Assembly (NCBI GenBank): GCA_031216915.1
Contig: CM062292.1
Location: 68,870,790-68,934,789, forward strand
Direction of reading: 5' to 3'
DNA from: Pictodentalium vernedei
Taxonomy: Eukaryota; Mollusca; Scaphopoda; Dentaliida; Dentaliidae
Length of the DNA stretch: 64,000 bases
This document shows positions 1 through 11,361 of the stretch, piece after piece (positions within the stretch are counted from its first letter, which is position 1; each line of letters opens with the position of its first letter). The position numbers and the translations under genes are program-made. The notes under the pieces were generated by a model. It had not been told where the DNA came from and did not search any database. It was given only the letters and a program-made list of their open reading frames with translations.

Positions 1-119
1 ACAGACGACAATTACACAAAAATGTAAATTTTAAACACACTATAGGGGGAGCGAACCCAAATACAGCCGAGTTAACAACCAGATCTGTCTGTAACCAGCC
101 ACCCTATCCTCCAGTGCAT

Positions 120-803
120 ATGAAATCAGCCTTTAGTTGGAACAATGCATTAACAAGTGGAAATATTTGGGGGCTTGCAAATAAGCTAGAGCCAGTAAAA
201 TCGCTAGTGATGGATGACTCAACCAACCTACCCTCAAGCAGAATTCAGTGTATTGAACCACGGGGGAGTGAACAGTTGCAGGAAATACGCACACCCCTGA
301 ATGCTGTAGCTGTCCCGCCCATAGACCAGGGTATGAGACCAATTCCTGAATCTTCAACATCGGGTTCTGAAGAGAAAGGGCTGCTGAACCAGACAATCTT
401 TCAGCGCCAATCAAATTTACGCAAAGAAACCACCAAACCACACTCCTTAACGACTAGTTTTTCAGTGGAAAATCACCCGGACTGGTTAGCCGTTATACCA
501 GATTCCATGCAGCAGAAGGCGCTTTTGTTACTCCAGATAATAAAGAATATACCCAATTTATCCTGGGATGAGAAAGATCGACTCGTGTATAACGGCATTA
601 CAATTTCGGGCTCCAATATGTGTGATCTAATAAATGATCTGCTGCGAAAAAGAAAAGATTTTCAACCGACAGGGTGGAAAATTTTGGCAAACATCCTTAA
701 AGATCAAAATATCCCAAGGGGTCTGATCGGAAACCCAGATCATATTGGCTTGTGTCGTCCAGAAAACAATATCTCTGCAAAGCTGCGATGGACCAGCCTC
801 TGA
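120..803 (+). CDS. Unrecognised ORF, probably derived from a mobile element
   Basis: This is an open frame of about 227 codons from the ATG at 120; an in-frame GTG lies two codons upstream and the frame may begin before it. The N-terminal half is polar, with many Ser, Pro and Glu, and has no signal peptide or membrane segment. The last 100 residues look like a compact helical domain, with segments such as LSWDEKDRLVYNG, MCDLINDLLRKRK and PTGWKILANIL. I have an impression of similar ORFs in repeated, transposon-linked loci of marine invertebrates, but I cannot name the family. No intron signals are obvious and no partner gene is visible within the window. A relic of a larger element running off the left edge is likely; a host exon is the alternative. 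Confidence 0.4.
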   Translation: MKSAFSWNNALTSGNIWGLANKLEPVKSLVMDDSTNLPSSRIQCIEPRGSEQLQEIRTPLNAVAVPPIDQGMRPIPESSTSGSEEKGLLNQTIFQRQSNLRKETTKPHSLTTSFSVENHPDWLAVIPDSMQQKALLLLQIIKNIPNLSWDEKDRLVYNGITISGSNMCDLINDLLRKRKDFQPTGWKILANILKDQNIPRGLIGNPDHIGLCRPENNISAKLRWTSL

Positions 804-1590
804 AGAATGGCCCCTGGAAAAGATTGCGAATGTGGAACGGACTTCGTGGAAGCTCTCATGAAACTGGACGAAAAAGCGAAAACTCACACCAATAGGGTGA
901 CATTCTGAACAACAGCCATTACAGACAACTAAAAATGCGGCCAGCAGCATATACCAGTGTTCATTTTACTGCAAATTTCATATCCATTTGTAATTTAATT
1001 CTAATTAATTTGACTAGTTTTGATTTCTGGTTAATATGGATAATTAAAAAAATGCAAGATATCTAAGATTTTTTATTTTGTTTTTATTTGTGGAGTCTCC
1101 TAAACTACAGAGTGCCTTTCTTGACCTTCGCCCAGTTCAGGAAATCTACATAAATTACTGAATGTGATTTAATAAAAAAAAATCGGCAATTATTCAAATC
1201 AAAAAAACTGTGATCCGATAAAAATTCGGCTGTTATTAAGCGGGTACATCATTAATATTCGGGAATGTGGTCATGCCATATTTTATCAACAAAAAGCAGG
1301 CACACAAGTCATTCTCGCGTATTTCTTGTTTTTATATAGGCATTTGTCAGAGAAAGGTCTTGAGTTTTGTACAAAATAAGCATTTTACCACAAAGTTACG
1401 CTATGGTCATAGCTGCTGATAGTGGCACATAGAAAAAATGGCGTTCAAAAATTAATTTTGACATCCACTGTAGTATGGTTCAATGAATTAGATTTCATTT
1501 CGATTTGCGCTGTAAGGGGAGTGGTAAAACCTAAAAAAAAACAACAAAACAACAGCTTGAACGCAATTAGTTTCCACCCATACTGTATCG

Positions 1591-1594
<4 letters not shown>

Positions 1595-1662
<68 letters not shown>
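1595..1662. repeat. (GA)n microsatellite
   Basis: About 34 uninterrupted GA dinucleotides. The ORFs reading Arg-Glu or Ser-Leu through it on the two strands are artefacts. Confidence 0.97.
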
Positions 1663-1665
<3 letters not shown>

Positions 1666-1889
1666 GAAACGTTTGTTGTGATCATGGTGGGCAAAGGGTC
1701 GGTCGGAATGGCGTAGTTAGATTCATTAAACATACTAATCGGCGTGTTACATCAGTAACTATCATATATTTTTACTCAATTGAAAAAAAAAATATATATA
1801 CAGGTCTGTAAACCAGCTGCGTTTATTTAGAATGTCTGCAGAAAATACGCTATTTCATTACACCCGGACATCAAGTTCAAGTTATAATT

Positions 1890-2115
1890 AAACGTGACAA
1901 TTTTACGGGTAGACTCCGGAATATCCAAAGAGAAGCACAGAGCAACGACGAGTAACTGTCATCTCACCAACCTCGGAAATCCGCACTGCCACACAGGCGG
2001 GGTTAGATTGGTTGAAGACATGCGTATTATCGACGTGCAGTACGCATTAGCACACGGCGTCATCGTGCCCCCATGTGGATAATCGGGGTAAATTACCTTG
2101 CCCAAGGGCACAACG
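1890..2115 (-). mobile_element. SINE tail fragment (shared-tail family)
   Basis: On the minus strand this reads the tail module that recurs five more times in the window. It contains a CCTTGGGCAAG-like block, the CATGTGGGGGCACGATGACG block, GCGTACTGCACGTCGAT and the CTTCAACCAAT block. The tRNA- or 5S-type head is absent, so the copy is truncated at its 5' end. It is clearly diverged from the copies at 27.8 and 63.2 kb. Confidence 0.7.
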
Positions 2116-2134
2116 CTGGAGTCCGAATTGTGTC

Positions 2135-2265
2135 CGTATACAGAGTCGCGTATCCTTTTATCATTTTTAGGCTAATCGTGTAACAGCGTTTATACCACTG
2201 TTACAGTGTGAGAGGTGTTCAAAGGAGAGCGCTGCTGATTTTCCCCGCAAAACTCGGAAGGGGAA
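2135..2265. repeat. Dispersed repeat, first of two local copies
   Basis: Shares ATACAGAGTCGCGTATCC, a TTATACCA...TTTTACAGT block and an AAAGG...GCTGNTTTT block with 3085-3245. It is probably a piece of an unnamed element; no terminal repeats were found. Confidence 0.5.
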
Positions 2266-2324
2266 CTAGGTCAGTTATGATAAAGTTTTGGATAAAGGGC
2301 AAAACGTTTATGCTAGAAGTGTAG

Positions 2325-2530
2325 TTATTTAGTTTATTGGGTGAGTTAATGACACTTTCAACAGTCAGTGCTACCTCGTGTCGGGGAGTTGGAAGAAGCC
2401 AAAGAGAACCACCGAGCAAAGGCAAGCAACTGGCATACTCCACATAGGGTTAGTATTGGTTGAAGGCAAGATCACACTCGACGTGCAGTACACCTTAGTA
2501 TACAACGCTACGCGCCCCACGTGTGTAATT
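2325..2530 (-). mobile_element. Degraded SINE tail fragment
   Basis: Carries the same blocks as the other shared-tail SINE copies (GTGTACTGCACGTCGA, a CTTCAACCAAT-like block and GTTGCTTGCC) with part of the middle missing. It lies 200 bp from the copy at 1.9-2.1 kb. No head is visible. Confidence 0.6.
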
Positions 2531-3084
2531 AAAGAATGGTACTTCTTTCATGTTTTCACTTAGATGGCTGGCTTATTCTTCAGTAAACGTTCAAAAATAA
2601 ATCATACGGGTTAGTAATAGCACGGGTGTGATTTTTCTATGATTAAACACAGTCCGTAGTGCTATCACCCAAATTTTTCATTTTTAATCGCACTGGTCCA
2701 CAATTAACTGTTAAACACTCAAGGGCTGTTTTGTTCAGCGACAGACCATGATGAACAAGAAAACAATCTACCTCCATCATTTAAATTTCAGTGATGTATA
2801 AATGTAAAGGGGGTAGGCGACCCATTGTTCGCAAACACAATAGATCCCCAATTGCGTACCCACATTTCTAATTAAAACACAGAATTTTTGTAGTTAGGCA
2901 CAATTCCTAGTCCTCCTTCCAGCTCGAAGTCCTGAACTCTCTGCCAATGCACACACTCGAACCAAAGAACTCTCGACGATTCATAAATTAATCAGGTCGC
3001 AATGGCTTTCAAACCCGACATTGTCCGTATTATTTTTATTATTATTTTTTCCAAGTCGACACCTAACTCGTATTTTTGGGTGGA

Positions 3085-3245
3085 TAATACAGAGTCGCGT
3101 ATCCTCTTCCCAAATTTGCAGCTAATTGGATAACACCGCTTATACCAATTTTACAGTAAGAGGGGTGTGTAAAGGCGATTACTGCTGTTTTTCTCCATAG
3201 GCACAGTCAAAACCTGAACGATAGAATGGTACTTTTCTCGGGGAG
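3085..3245. repeat. Dispersed repeat, second of two local copies
   Basis: Partner of 2135-2265 in the same orientation. It ends beside a poly(G) run at about 3245-3261. Confidence 0.5.
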
Positions 3246-3261
3246 GGGGGGGGGGGGGGGG

Positions 3262-5076
3262 TATATTTATTAATTTCCAGGAATAAATCGCTCGAAAATG
3301 GGATATTATTTTGGCTTGAGCTGTAGTCGAGATATGGCTGTGAGTGTTGGAACTGATGCCACCACAGATATTAAATCAGAAATAAATCCATAACGTACGA
3401 ATTTCGGATTGCAAGTCTATGAGTGTCATTGTTTCCTGCATAGCAGAATTAGGTTTGTGGGTGTTCCTCGTTGATTTGTGAAACCCAAAGTTTTTTTTTG
3501 ATACTTTTGATAAAGGGATAATAATGCATAACGGCTTTGGAAAATTATCTGGAAAATTCCAGAAAACCATAACACGGTCCAACACAAAGTTGCGCATACA
3601 CGACAAAAACATTCAAAGATTGCGGCAAAGGAGGTAATTCTCGCGTTTCACGGCTAATTCTCTACAATCACACTACTGTGCATTTTTTTTATCATATATA
3701 TTTTCTGTTTGACAAAATGCATTTTTTTATTAGACCATAAAATAAATAGAGTTCTTAAAGAGGATTTCCATAATAGCTTAGGGGGAATTTATGCTTATTC
3801 CTATTTCTATGAATGATTTTCCAAGTTCGATTTTCGGACACTCACAATGTGCGAAGTCCGTGACCAGTTTTAATTTCAAAATTTTATACTTGAGTTACTT
3901 GGATCGAGATGGATTTATTAATCCTGAATCTTCGTGTGTCTTTTCGCATTGTGAAATTTTGTGATATTTGTTGTGGTTTCTTAATCTTTCAGTTTGTGAT
4001 GATTCATTGAGACAACGGATTTGGTCCGTTTCCGTGATTTGAACAATTACTGTACGCTGTGTTTTCCAATCTACCGCAATTTGGGTGCAAGTTTTATAAC
4101 ATCAGTGGCTCAACATTTCCCCAACTTGCCGATCTTATTGAGAAATTAGTGATTTGTAAATATTGTTAGACAAAATAAAATGTATTGAACCTTGAACAGT
4201 CTTTTGTTGTCCCAAGTCAGGACATAAAGTCAGAAGGCCACTGGGTAAGTATTTTAAAAAAAAAATAGCACTGGTTTTTGGATATCAAGTAACCATGTGT
4301 TACAATAGAAACCAATAAATACGGCGGGGTCCCCAAGCGGGGTCCCCACAACCAGGGTAGATCTATACGCCATATACTACTGATAGTTATTCGAGAGGTT
4401 TAGTTACAAATTCCCTCTGCCTTTCTTGATGGGTAAGGTGTTAACTACGATTGGAGGATCTTGACTTACCCGTAGCGTGTTTATGAAATAGCAACACATG
4501 TTAGAACTGATCATATATATTAGTGTCACGTATATTCTATTGTCACGTGAGAACCATGGGGTTCTATCTTCCAGTGGAAGAGAGAGCATTTTGGTTGTCA
4601 GATGACGATATATCGTAAGACGTAGCTTACCTACTTTGTATGTGAAGATAAAACACTGCGTGCACCTTGCATTGATGGGCGCTTCTGGAGCGCTGCGACC
4701 TGGTGAGTTGGCTGGATACAGTTTGATATTTATTTGATGAGTACATGGTATCAGTCCCCCCCCCCACCTCTTTTCTTCCTTCTCTTTTCTTTCTCTGAAT
4801 ATCTACCATCTTAAAACCATTGCAATCTTGAATAGCGTATTGTTTATTATGATGTGTATATACTTAAAAAATGCTGCATTTACTTGTTAATCGTATACAA
4901 AGGAGAGGACGTGTTTTAAGTGTTGAACACTTGTTGTCCAATCCTTTTTGTTTATTTTGACAAATAAAATATGTTTAAACTAAGCTGGAGAATCAGACAG
5001 CGGAATCTTTAAGGAAAACAAGGCTGATCTCCCCTAGAATTTCACTTCTGTAAAAGAATATGGAGTGTGTCCTGAG
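3262..5076. other. Stretch without a recognised gene
   Basis: AT-rich sequence. Only a short duplication of the motif GCGGGGTCCCCA near 4325-4347 and a pyrimidine-rich run near 4758-4795 stand out. The short ORFs here show no domain or splice context. Confidence 0.5.
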
Positions 5077-5287
5077 TTAACCCTTTACCTAACATGAAAA
5101 GCAGACGAAACTTGCAAAAACAGTTCTTGAATAACTATTTTTTTTTCATTTTTTGTCTCAAAAACATAGGTTATGACCCCTCGTTGGAACGAGCTCGAGA
5201 CAAAAAGTGAAAAATAATGAAAATTAATTGGCGATTTTTTAGAATAGCGCTGGCCGGTTTTGTCCGTTACGTTGGGTAAAGGGTTAA
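5077..5287 (+). mobile_element. TTAA MITE, type A (hairpin core partly lost)
   Basis: Bounded by TTAA on both sides. The left end reads CCCTTTACCTAAC and the right end GTTGGGTAAAGGG, so the terminal repeats are about 13 bp. The TTAA target and CCC start are typical of piggyBac-type elements. The hairpin left arm (CATAGGTTATGACCCCTCG) is present, but most of the right arm is missing. Confidence 0.8.
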
Positions 5288-5393
5288 ATGAACAAAACCA
5301 TAAGTCTCTACTTTCAACCAGTAGAAAGAGATAGCATGGTCTTTGTGACTGCCGAATAGCTTTTGTCGGCAGTTTTGCCTGATTTCCACTACC

Positions 5394-5428
5394 CTACTCC
5401 ACTCCACTCCACTCCACTCCACTCCACT
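5394..5428. repeat. (ACTCC)n microsatellite
   Basis: About seven 5-bp units. Confidence 0.9.
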
Positions 5429-5699
5429 GGAGGTAGTATTTTATTATTACTACCAGCTTCATTGACTACTCGGGTGCTGTCAACAGCATTGTTAAATACA
5501 ATCAAAATGTAAAACAATAAGCAGTAAAAAACATTGCTTCGGAGGAGGGAGTTGCTCTCTAGATATAAAAAGGCAAACTGCTTAATGGACGGATGACATA
5601 CAGACATGGCCCCATTGACCAAAGTGACAAAGTAATTCTCTGGTGAACAATAATAATCAGGCTGTTCATAGTTGCATATATCTATCATGACTACAGAGC

Positions 5700-6560
5700 T
5701 CAGTGTTTAGAAATGCACTCTATCTTGATGTGTTTTCACAATCTGGCGTAAATTAAAAAAGTTGCGAAATTAGGCAACACTAACAAATTTTTCGGAATTT
5801 CCACTTATGTGCTTTCCAGTTGTGCTGAGATACCATTTGCTGAATGTTAACCATCACTAATAATTGTAAACAAACCAGAAATAATAAAAGTTTTTTTTAA
5901 ACACAACTAAAGAACTTCCTGGTTCAAGACTTGACACCGAAAGCAAAATCACTTTAAGGTACCGCTCCACAGGTTTCCAGGCATTTCTAAAAATGACATG
6001 CCGTACACTCTCTACAAATGCGAATATTCTTTAACATAGTTATCTAATCCATAAAATGTATTAGATTTTCCAAATCCACTAAAGACTTACACAAGACTCT
6101 GAATAAGTAGAAATAAACAAACGGAGTTTGGGTGAAATCATTTGCGGCCAAATGCAAGGCGTCAACTGAAAAATTGCATGAAAAAATGTCGAAAACAGTC
6201 ATTTTCAGCCACCAAGAAGCCACAAAAGGAGAATTTTCCCACTACCCCACTTACCTACCCCTGGAGCATATCACCCCCTCTTTCTAAAATGTGAAAAAAT
6301 TATATATTTCCGTCCCACTTGTTGGCTACATGCCTGGTAACAACTCCGTGTAAAAATGATATGTTAAAAATAGTCCAGTTTTTCGAAGCCATGGTTTCCC
6401 ATAATTTCTATGGTAATTTACCCTAACGCACTGGGCTCCAAATCTGTGACCAAAACTTCAAATTATCTTGTACAACAATGGCCTGATGTAATAATAATAA
6501 TAGTTATAATAATAATAATAATAATAATAATAATGCAATGTTAACGTCTAGAATCCACCG
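5700..6560. other. Stretch without a recognised gene
   Basis: AT-rich and unassigned. It contains an (AAT)n microsatellite at about 6489-6533. No coding frame with recognisable content. Confidence 0.5.
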
Positions 6561-6565
6561 CAGTG

Positions 6566-6645
6566 ACATGTAATAGGAGATGTATTTTTAGTATCAGATA
6601 TAATCATATATCTAATACTAAAAATACATCTCCTATTTCCATGGC
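6566..6645. repeat. Long perfect hairpin
   Basis: Inverted repeat with arms of about 34 nt. The arms contain GGAGATGTATTTTTAGTAT and its complement, around a short TCATATA-type loop. No terminal repeats or target duplication recognised. Confidence 0.8.
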
Positions 6646-6865
6646 ATTAGTTTTAACATATGCCCCTAGTTTAGATTTTGTACCCCTGTGCTATAGCGTG
6701 AAACTGTAGAGGGGAACCTCAAACGTCATGGTCTGGGAGGAGTTACTACATTGATTGACGTGACGCCATCTCAAGTGGAGGCTGATTGAGTGGAGACATT
6801 TTTCGCTGACGTTCCAGCAATCGAGTCGCATAGAGATCAGCAATACATTCACATTACCAGGATGG

Positions 6866-7003
6866 GCGCGACAACCGTTACTTATTCCCAGTTACTTATT
6901 CGACATTCGTTATCAACCGATAAGGAATTGGGAATAAGTTTATCGGTTGATTACGAATGTCGAATAAGGAACTGGGAATAAGTAACGGTTGTCACGGCCC
7001 CAT
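6866..7003. mobile_element. Palindromic MITE (CCGTTACTTATTCCCAG family)
   Basis: Arms of about 60 nt run inward from GGGCGCGACAACCGTTACT and its complement, with an internally repeated CCGATAA/TTATCGG centre. A shorter relative lies at 52331-52411. It has no coding capacity. Confidence 0.7.
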
Positions 7004-7027
7004 TACTAGGACAGTTATGATTCTCAT

Positions 7028-7270
7028 GGTCATCTGCTCTCAGCGGGAGCGCAGTGGCTCGGTAGGTAGAGATGCAGGCTGCAAGCCGAGGGGTCCTCGG
7101 TTCGAATCCCACCTGCGGCAACCGCCTTGCGTCCTTGGGCAAGACACTTAATTAGGTTCGGGGGGACACCCCTACCCAAATTCAGTCATACGCTCCCACC
7201 CCCTCACACCTGGTGATGTGGCCTAATTATTGATGCCTTTCACAACTTATAATTTGTGGACACAAACACA
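7028..7270 (+). mobile_element. tRNA-derived SINE
   Basis: The head resembles a tRNA gene, with an A-box-like TGGCTCGGTAGGTAGAG and a perfect B box GGTTCGAATCC. It is followed by CCTTGGGCAAGACACTTAAT and a tail unlike that of the other SINEs here. It is not a functional tRNA, because the cloverleaf is not closed and SINE body follows directly. Confidence 0.8.
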
Positions 7271-7434
7271 CTCAGAGGCAAGGAAATGGCTGTTTTCTTT
7301 TTGTCTCGAATTTCACAATTTTCTCCGGTGCAGCCCCCCCCCCCCCCCCAGCGGGAGGAAGTGCCCCTTCTTGTGCTCGCCCCCATATCGCCGCTACGTG
7401 GCTCGGATGATGCTGGGCATCATATTCAGAGCAA

Positions 7435-7665
7435 TGTCGAACAGCTGTCAGCTCCCCAATATATTAACTCCACACAAGCAGGGTTAGCATTGGTTGAAGA
7501 CAAGTGTACCATCGATGCACTTGTCTTCACGTGGGCAATGGGGGTGAAGTGTCTTGCCCAAAGACACAACACGTTCGCCGCAGCTGGGATTCGAACCGAG
7601 GACCTCTCGGCTTGTAGCCTGCACCTCTACCTACTGAGCCTCCGCGCCCTCGCGGATTTAATATG
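7435..7665 (-). mobile_element. SINE with tRNA-derived head and shared tail
   Basis: Read on the minus strand: a tRNA-like head with an A-box-like GCTCAGTAGGTAGAG and B box GGTTCGAATCC, then GTGTCTTTGGGCAAGACAC, then the tail module seen at 1.9, 2.4, 27.8, 36.8 and 63.2 kb. It proves that this tail can carry a tRNA head. The middle of the tail is slightly shortened. Confidence 0.8.
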
Positions 7666-7668
7666 CAT

Positions 7669-7918
7669 TTAACCCTTTACCAACGACGAAAGCCAGATGA
7701 CACGTGTAAACAAAATTTTTGAATAACTGATTTGTTTTCATTTTTTGCATCAAAAACGTAGATTATGAACCCTCATTGGAACGAGCTCAATGAGCTCGTT
7801 CCACTGAGGTTATAAGCTATGTTTTTGAGCCAAAACTTAAAACAACAATGAAAACTGAATATTGATTTTTGTGAATAGCGCTGGTCGGTGTGGGCTGTTA
7901 TGTTGTTTAAAGAGTTAT
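7669..7918 (+). mobile_element. TTAA MITE, type A
   Basis: Starts at TTAACCCTTTACC and ends near TTTAAAGAGTTAT. The centre is a hairpin with GGAACGAGCTCAATGAGCTCG, an expanded form of the usual core. The flanks match type A (GAATAGCGCTGG). Confidence 0.8.
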
Positions 7919-8624
7919 CTCTGTCATGCATCCCGGAATACATTTGACGTTCAACATTCGAAGCGTAAATTCCGAAGAATCCTTTTTGATTCAAGGGACA
8001 GGACCGACCACGTGACATGATTTCCTCGAATGGTCGAATCACTCCTACAGAGGTGTTGTATTTTTGATTTACCGTAAAATAGTTTCTAGTTCAAACGATG
8101 GGTTGGTCTCTTTTTTTTTGCGGGGGGGGGGGGGGGGGGGTATTGTAAGACAAATCGTTTATTACAACCAAGATGGTTTCCGAGATTTCGACCTGGCGTT
8201 TGGGTTATATTTCGAATTGTCCTGACGGACTCGTCGATATATGCCCATAGACGAGGTTTCGACTTCAATACACAATCTCGGAAACCCACATGATGCTAAT
8301 AATATATATATACATGCCCCCGCCCCCGCCCCCGCCCCCGCCCCCCGCCCCAAACTCACTCACGTCAAAAAGACATCATGACCGCTAATGAAAAATATTA
8401 TCTTTTCATACCTTTGCATACCTTCCTTTCGTGGTAACAAGCACCCCCCCCCCCCCCACATATACGCATGAAATATGCACCCACATACACACAAGAATCA
8501 TAATCTCACAGCATATACACGTTATGTTCAACATCGATGTGTCTTTATTTGTAATTGCACATCGCATTCATTTACATTTCGCCCCATCATCCAGCAACAA
8601 GTTTGTAAATGAGAATATTTGTAA

Positions 8625-8960
8625 TCATTCCTGTCTATTGAGCCCATTGGGTTCCAGTGTTTGAAGTTTGTTAATCCAAAAAGGCTTCACGGCCCCCACC
8701 CCATGTAAGAGTTGTATTTTTGTTGCTTAATTTGCTTAATTCCAATAATCATAAAATTGTTCTCACTGTGGTTTTCGTTCAGAAAATAATGTAGTATCGG
8801 TTCTCTCAAAACCTCAAGTTTTGTTCTACTCGGATGGTTTTGCATTCTCTCAAACAATTTTGTCCTCGTCTCCCCCACGTGTACAACTTTATTACATTTG
8901 TCGCAGAGATGCGGAACAAATCTTTACTTGTTGCCACCCAAGGGAGATATGATACAGCGA
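8625..8960 (-). mobile_element. Penelope-like element fragment, GIY-YIG endonuclease end
   Basis: The minus strand encodes the C-terminal end of a Penelope-like reverse transcriptase. A segment CNKVVHVGETRTKLFERMQ corresponds to the conserved C-x-K-x-Y-x-GET-x-R-x-L-x-x-R region of the GIY-YIG domain. It is followed by EPILHYFLNENHSENNF (the x-HF-x-x-x-x-HS motif) and, after a frame change, FWINKLQTLEPNGLN, the usual W-I-x-x-L-x-T-L-x-P-x-GLN ending. The reverse transcriptase part is not attached. It is a dead 5'-truncated copy, separate from the plus-strand copy at 9.6-12.1 kb. Confidence 0.75.
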
Positions 8961-9263
8961 TTTTGCGCGAAATACTCTTAAATACGGAGAACAACGCAGT
9001 TGAATGATTCGTGTCAAGGAGTGGATGGATGTGTGAATTCTGTATGCGAACTTGCCCCAGCCTATGTTACCAGAGCGAGATTTTAGCAATAGTGGGTAAT
9101 TCATGTTTGCGTGTTGCCACACAAGGAATCTATCCAATCTCAATGAGATAAATGATAGATGGCTCGTTATTCTAAAGCTGAGAACGAATGTCACGTGTAA
9201 TAACGCGGAATATATCTTTACTTGTTGCCAACCGAGGAAGATATGATACGGTTATTTTGCGCG
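8926..9263. repeat. Two 50-bp direct copies
   Basis: A block of about 50 bp beginning TCTTTACTTGTTGCCA and ending ATTTTGCGCG occurs at 8926-8976 and 9213-9263. The family is unknown. Confidence 0.6.
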
Positions 9264-9299
9264 TAAGGCACTTGGATGCGGGGTACAACTTGAAACGCG

Positions 9300-9420
9300 G
9301 AGTAATTACAGCCTTTGAGGAGGTTGCCGTTCGCTCAGTTGGTATTGTGGCAGAGCATTTATGGCTAGGCGACTGGGTGCCGTAGACCCGGGATCGAATT
9401 CCGTCAGGACAACCTTCCAA
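9300..9420 (+). mobile_element. tRNA-like SINE head, degraded
   Basis: Has an A-box-like CGCTCAGTTGGTA and a B-box-like GGGATCGAATTCC about 60 nt later. Extra bases in the anticodon region and no closed acceptor stem argue against a working tRNA gene. Confidence 0.4.
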
Positions 9421-11199
9421 AAAATCCTTTCAGTTTTAACTCCAGTGGCGCGGTGCCAGGACTATGCCTGGTGGAATTCCTGCATGGCATAGGCGATATA
9501 AAATTAAATTCAAGCAGTTGCATCTTCATAGATTTTCCATTAATTGAGATTCCTGTGTTCCTGTATTTAAAAGTTGGGTCCATTATATATATATTGCTCT
9601 GCAATTTCACAATCATTTAGTTATTACTTCGATGTAAAACGTGGAAGTATCTTGACATTGCTCATGGCTTGTAATTTTAAAATTCTAAATACCTTTATTT
9701 TTGAAGGGTATGTTGACATCATGTTTTACTGGGAGTTAAGGGTTACTAGAATACTTTTCAAAATGTGTCTAACAATATTTTTCACCTCTTGCTTTCTACC
9801 TTTACAACGGTTTTTCGCATTTCGGGTTGTATTACACACCCGTTTAGTCAGAACGTGGCTTACGAGAGCTTTTATCGCCACATTTAATTTCTTTCGTCGT
9901 CTGTGTGTATTTTATCTTGTTGTATCTGTACCATGAAGAAGGCAATCGTCAGGCCGAAAGCTAGGTGAAAAATACTTTTTTCCTGTGCTGTTTGAGCCTA
10001 AGCGAAGGGTACATCTCCAGGAAACTCATGAGTATTTGCAGCCAGACAGTCCCAGTGCTGGCAGATCCTACCTGTTACCAAAAATTCACAAAACAGGGAA
10101 TCATCTAGGTCGCCCTATTATTTCAGGTAAAAACCACCCACTGCAAAACATTCTGTTTGTAGACTTCCATCTGCGACCTCTCGTTGAAAAATTGCCGTCC
10201 CATCTGAGAGATACCACCAACTACTTCAGAAAAATAGACAAACTGAGTGAGCTCCTAGATGACTCTCCGTTGTGCACGATGGATGTAGTTCCTCTGTACA
10301 CAAACATTTCGTCATGATGAAGGGATCGCAGTCTGCAGGGAGGCGATGGATACACGTCCATGTTTAGACACCCCCCCCCCCCCCCCCTTACACAGCACAT
10401 TGTAGATCTCATCACACTTGTTCTGAAGTTAAACAATTTTCAGTTCAATGGCGGGGACTATCTTCAAATCAGTGGAACGGCCATGAGAAGCTGATTTTAT
10501 TGTCCTCGCCATTTCCCTCGCACATATCATGGTTGAGGTTCATTGATGCATGTTTTATTTACAGTGGAGTGGAACTAAATTTGATCGTTTGGAGTTTGTC
10601 TCCTTCTGCAGCACACTTCATCATTCTATTAAATTCCCTACAAAAATCTCTTCGGAAAACATCACCTTTCTTGATACCACCTCATGCATTGACAATAACC
10701 ACATTGTTACTAGCTTATATCGCAGACCTACACACTCACACCAATATTTGCCTCCGTCTAGTTGCCACCATAAAAACATTGTCCAAACATTCCAAACAGT
10801 CTCGCTATCACAATCAAGAGAATCTGTTCTGAGCCCGTTGTCAAGAAAGCTGCCTTTTCTAATCTTTGATCTCAACTCTTGAGCCACACCCACAAGCCGG
10901 AACAGGCTGACAGCGTCATCAGTAAAGCTGATGTACTACCACGGGACGATTTGTTGCGATGTCGCCCACCAGCACAGAACGCGTGCACTCCTTTTGTCAC
11001 AACATTTCACCCAGATCATTCAAATCTTTCCTGCATACTTCGAAAACACCTGGTGCTTATTGGGGACGATCCAGCCTTATCCAAGACAATTCCCCAGCCC
11101 CAGTTGTGGCTTTCAAGCGTAAAACATTCGCGACATTCTCGCTCGTGCCAGCCCCAGTCCAGTCCGTTCTGAACTTGATGTCAGCCAAACCTGTGGTAA

Positions 11200-11361
11200 A
11201 TACACAGAACGGCACACGCGTGTGAATGGGTTAATCGACATGGCACGGGTGCCAGCGCGGAAGGATAGAAGGAGAGGCCAAAGGCCTCGAGTTTTATCCT
11301 TCCGCGATGGCGCAAGTGCCATATCGATTAGCACATTCACAGGGTGGTGTGTCGTTCTGTG
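11200..11361. mobile_element. Foldback insertion inside the Penelope-like element
   Basis: Arms of about 65 nt form an inverted repeat. The outer ends read CACAGAACGRCACAC and its complement, and the inner arms GCGGAAGGATA and its complement, around a GGCCAAAGGCC loop. It splits the Penelope-like coding sequence together with the adjoining MITE. Confidence 0.7.

Noticed and set aside
1422-1733. ORFs reading (Arg-Glu)n and (Ser-Leu)n
   Set aside because: Direct translation of the (GA)n microsatellite.
5077-5120. Telomere-like (TTAACCC) sequence
   Set aside because: Single motif that is the terminal repeat of a TTAA MITE, not a tandem telomeric array.
7040-7110. tRNA gene
   Set aside because: A- and B-box motifs are present, but the acceptor stem does not close and SINE sequence follows directly.
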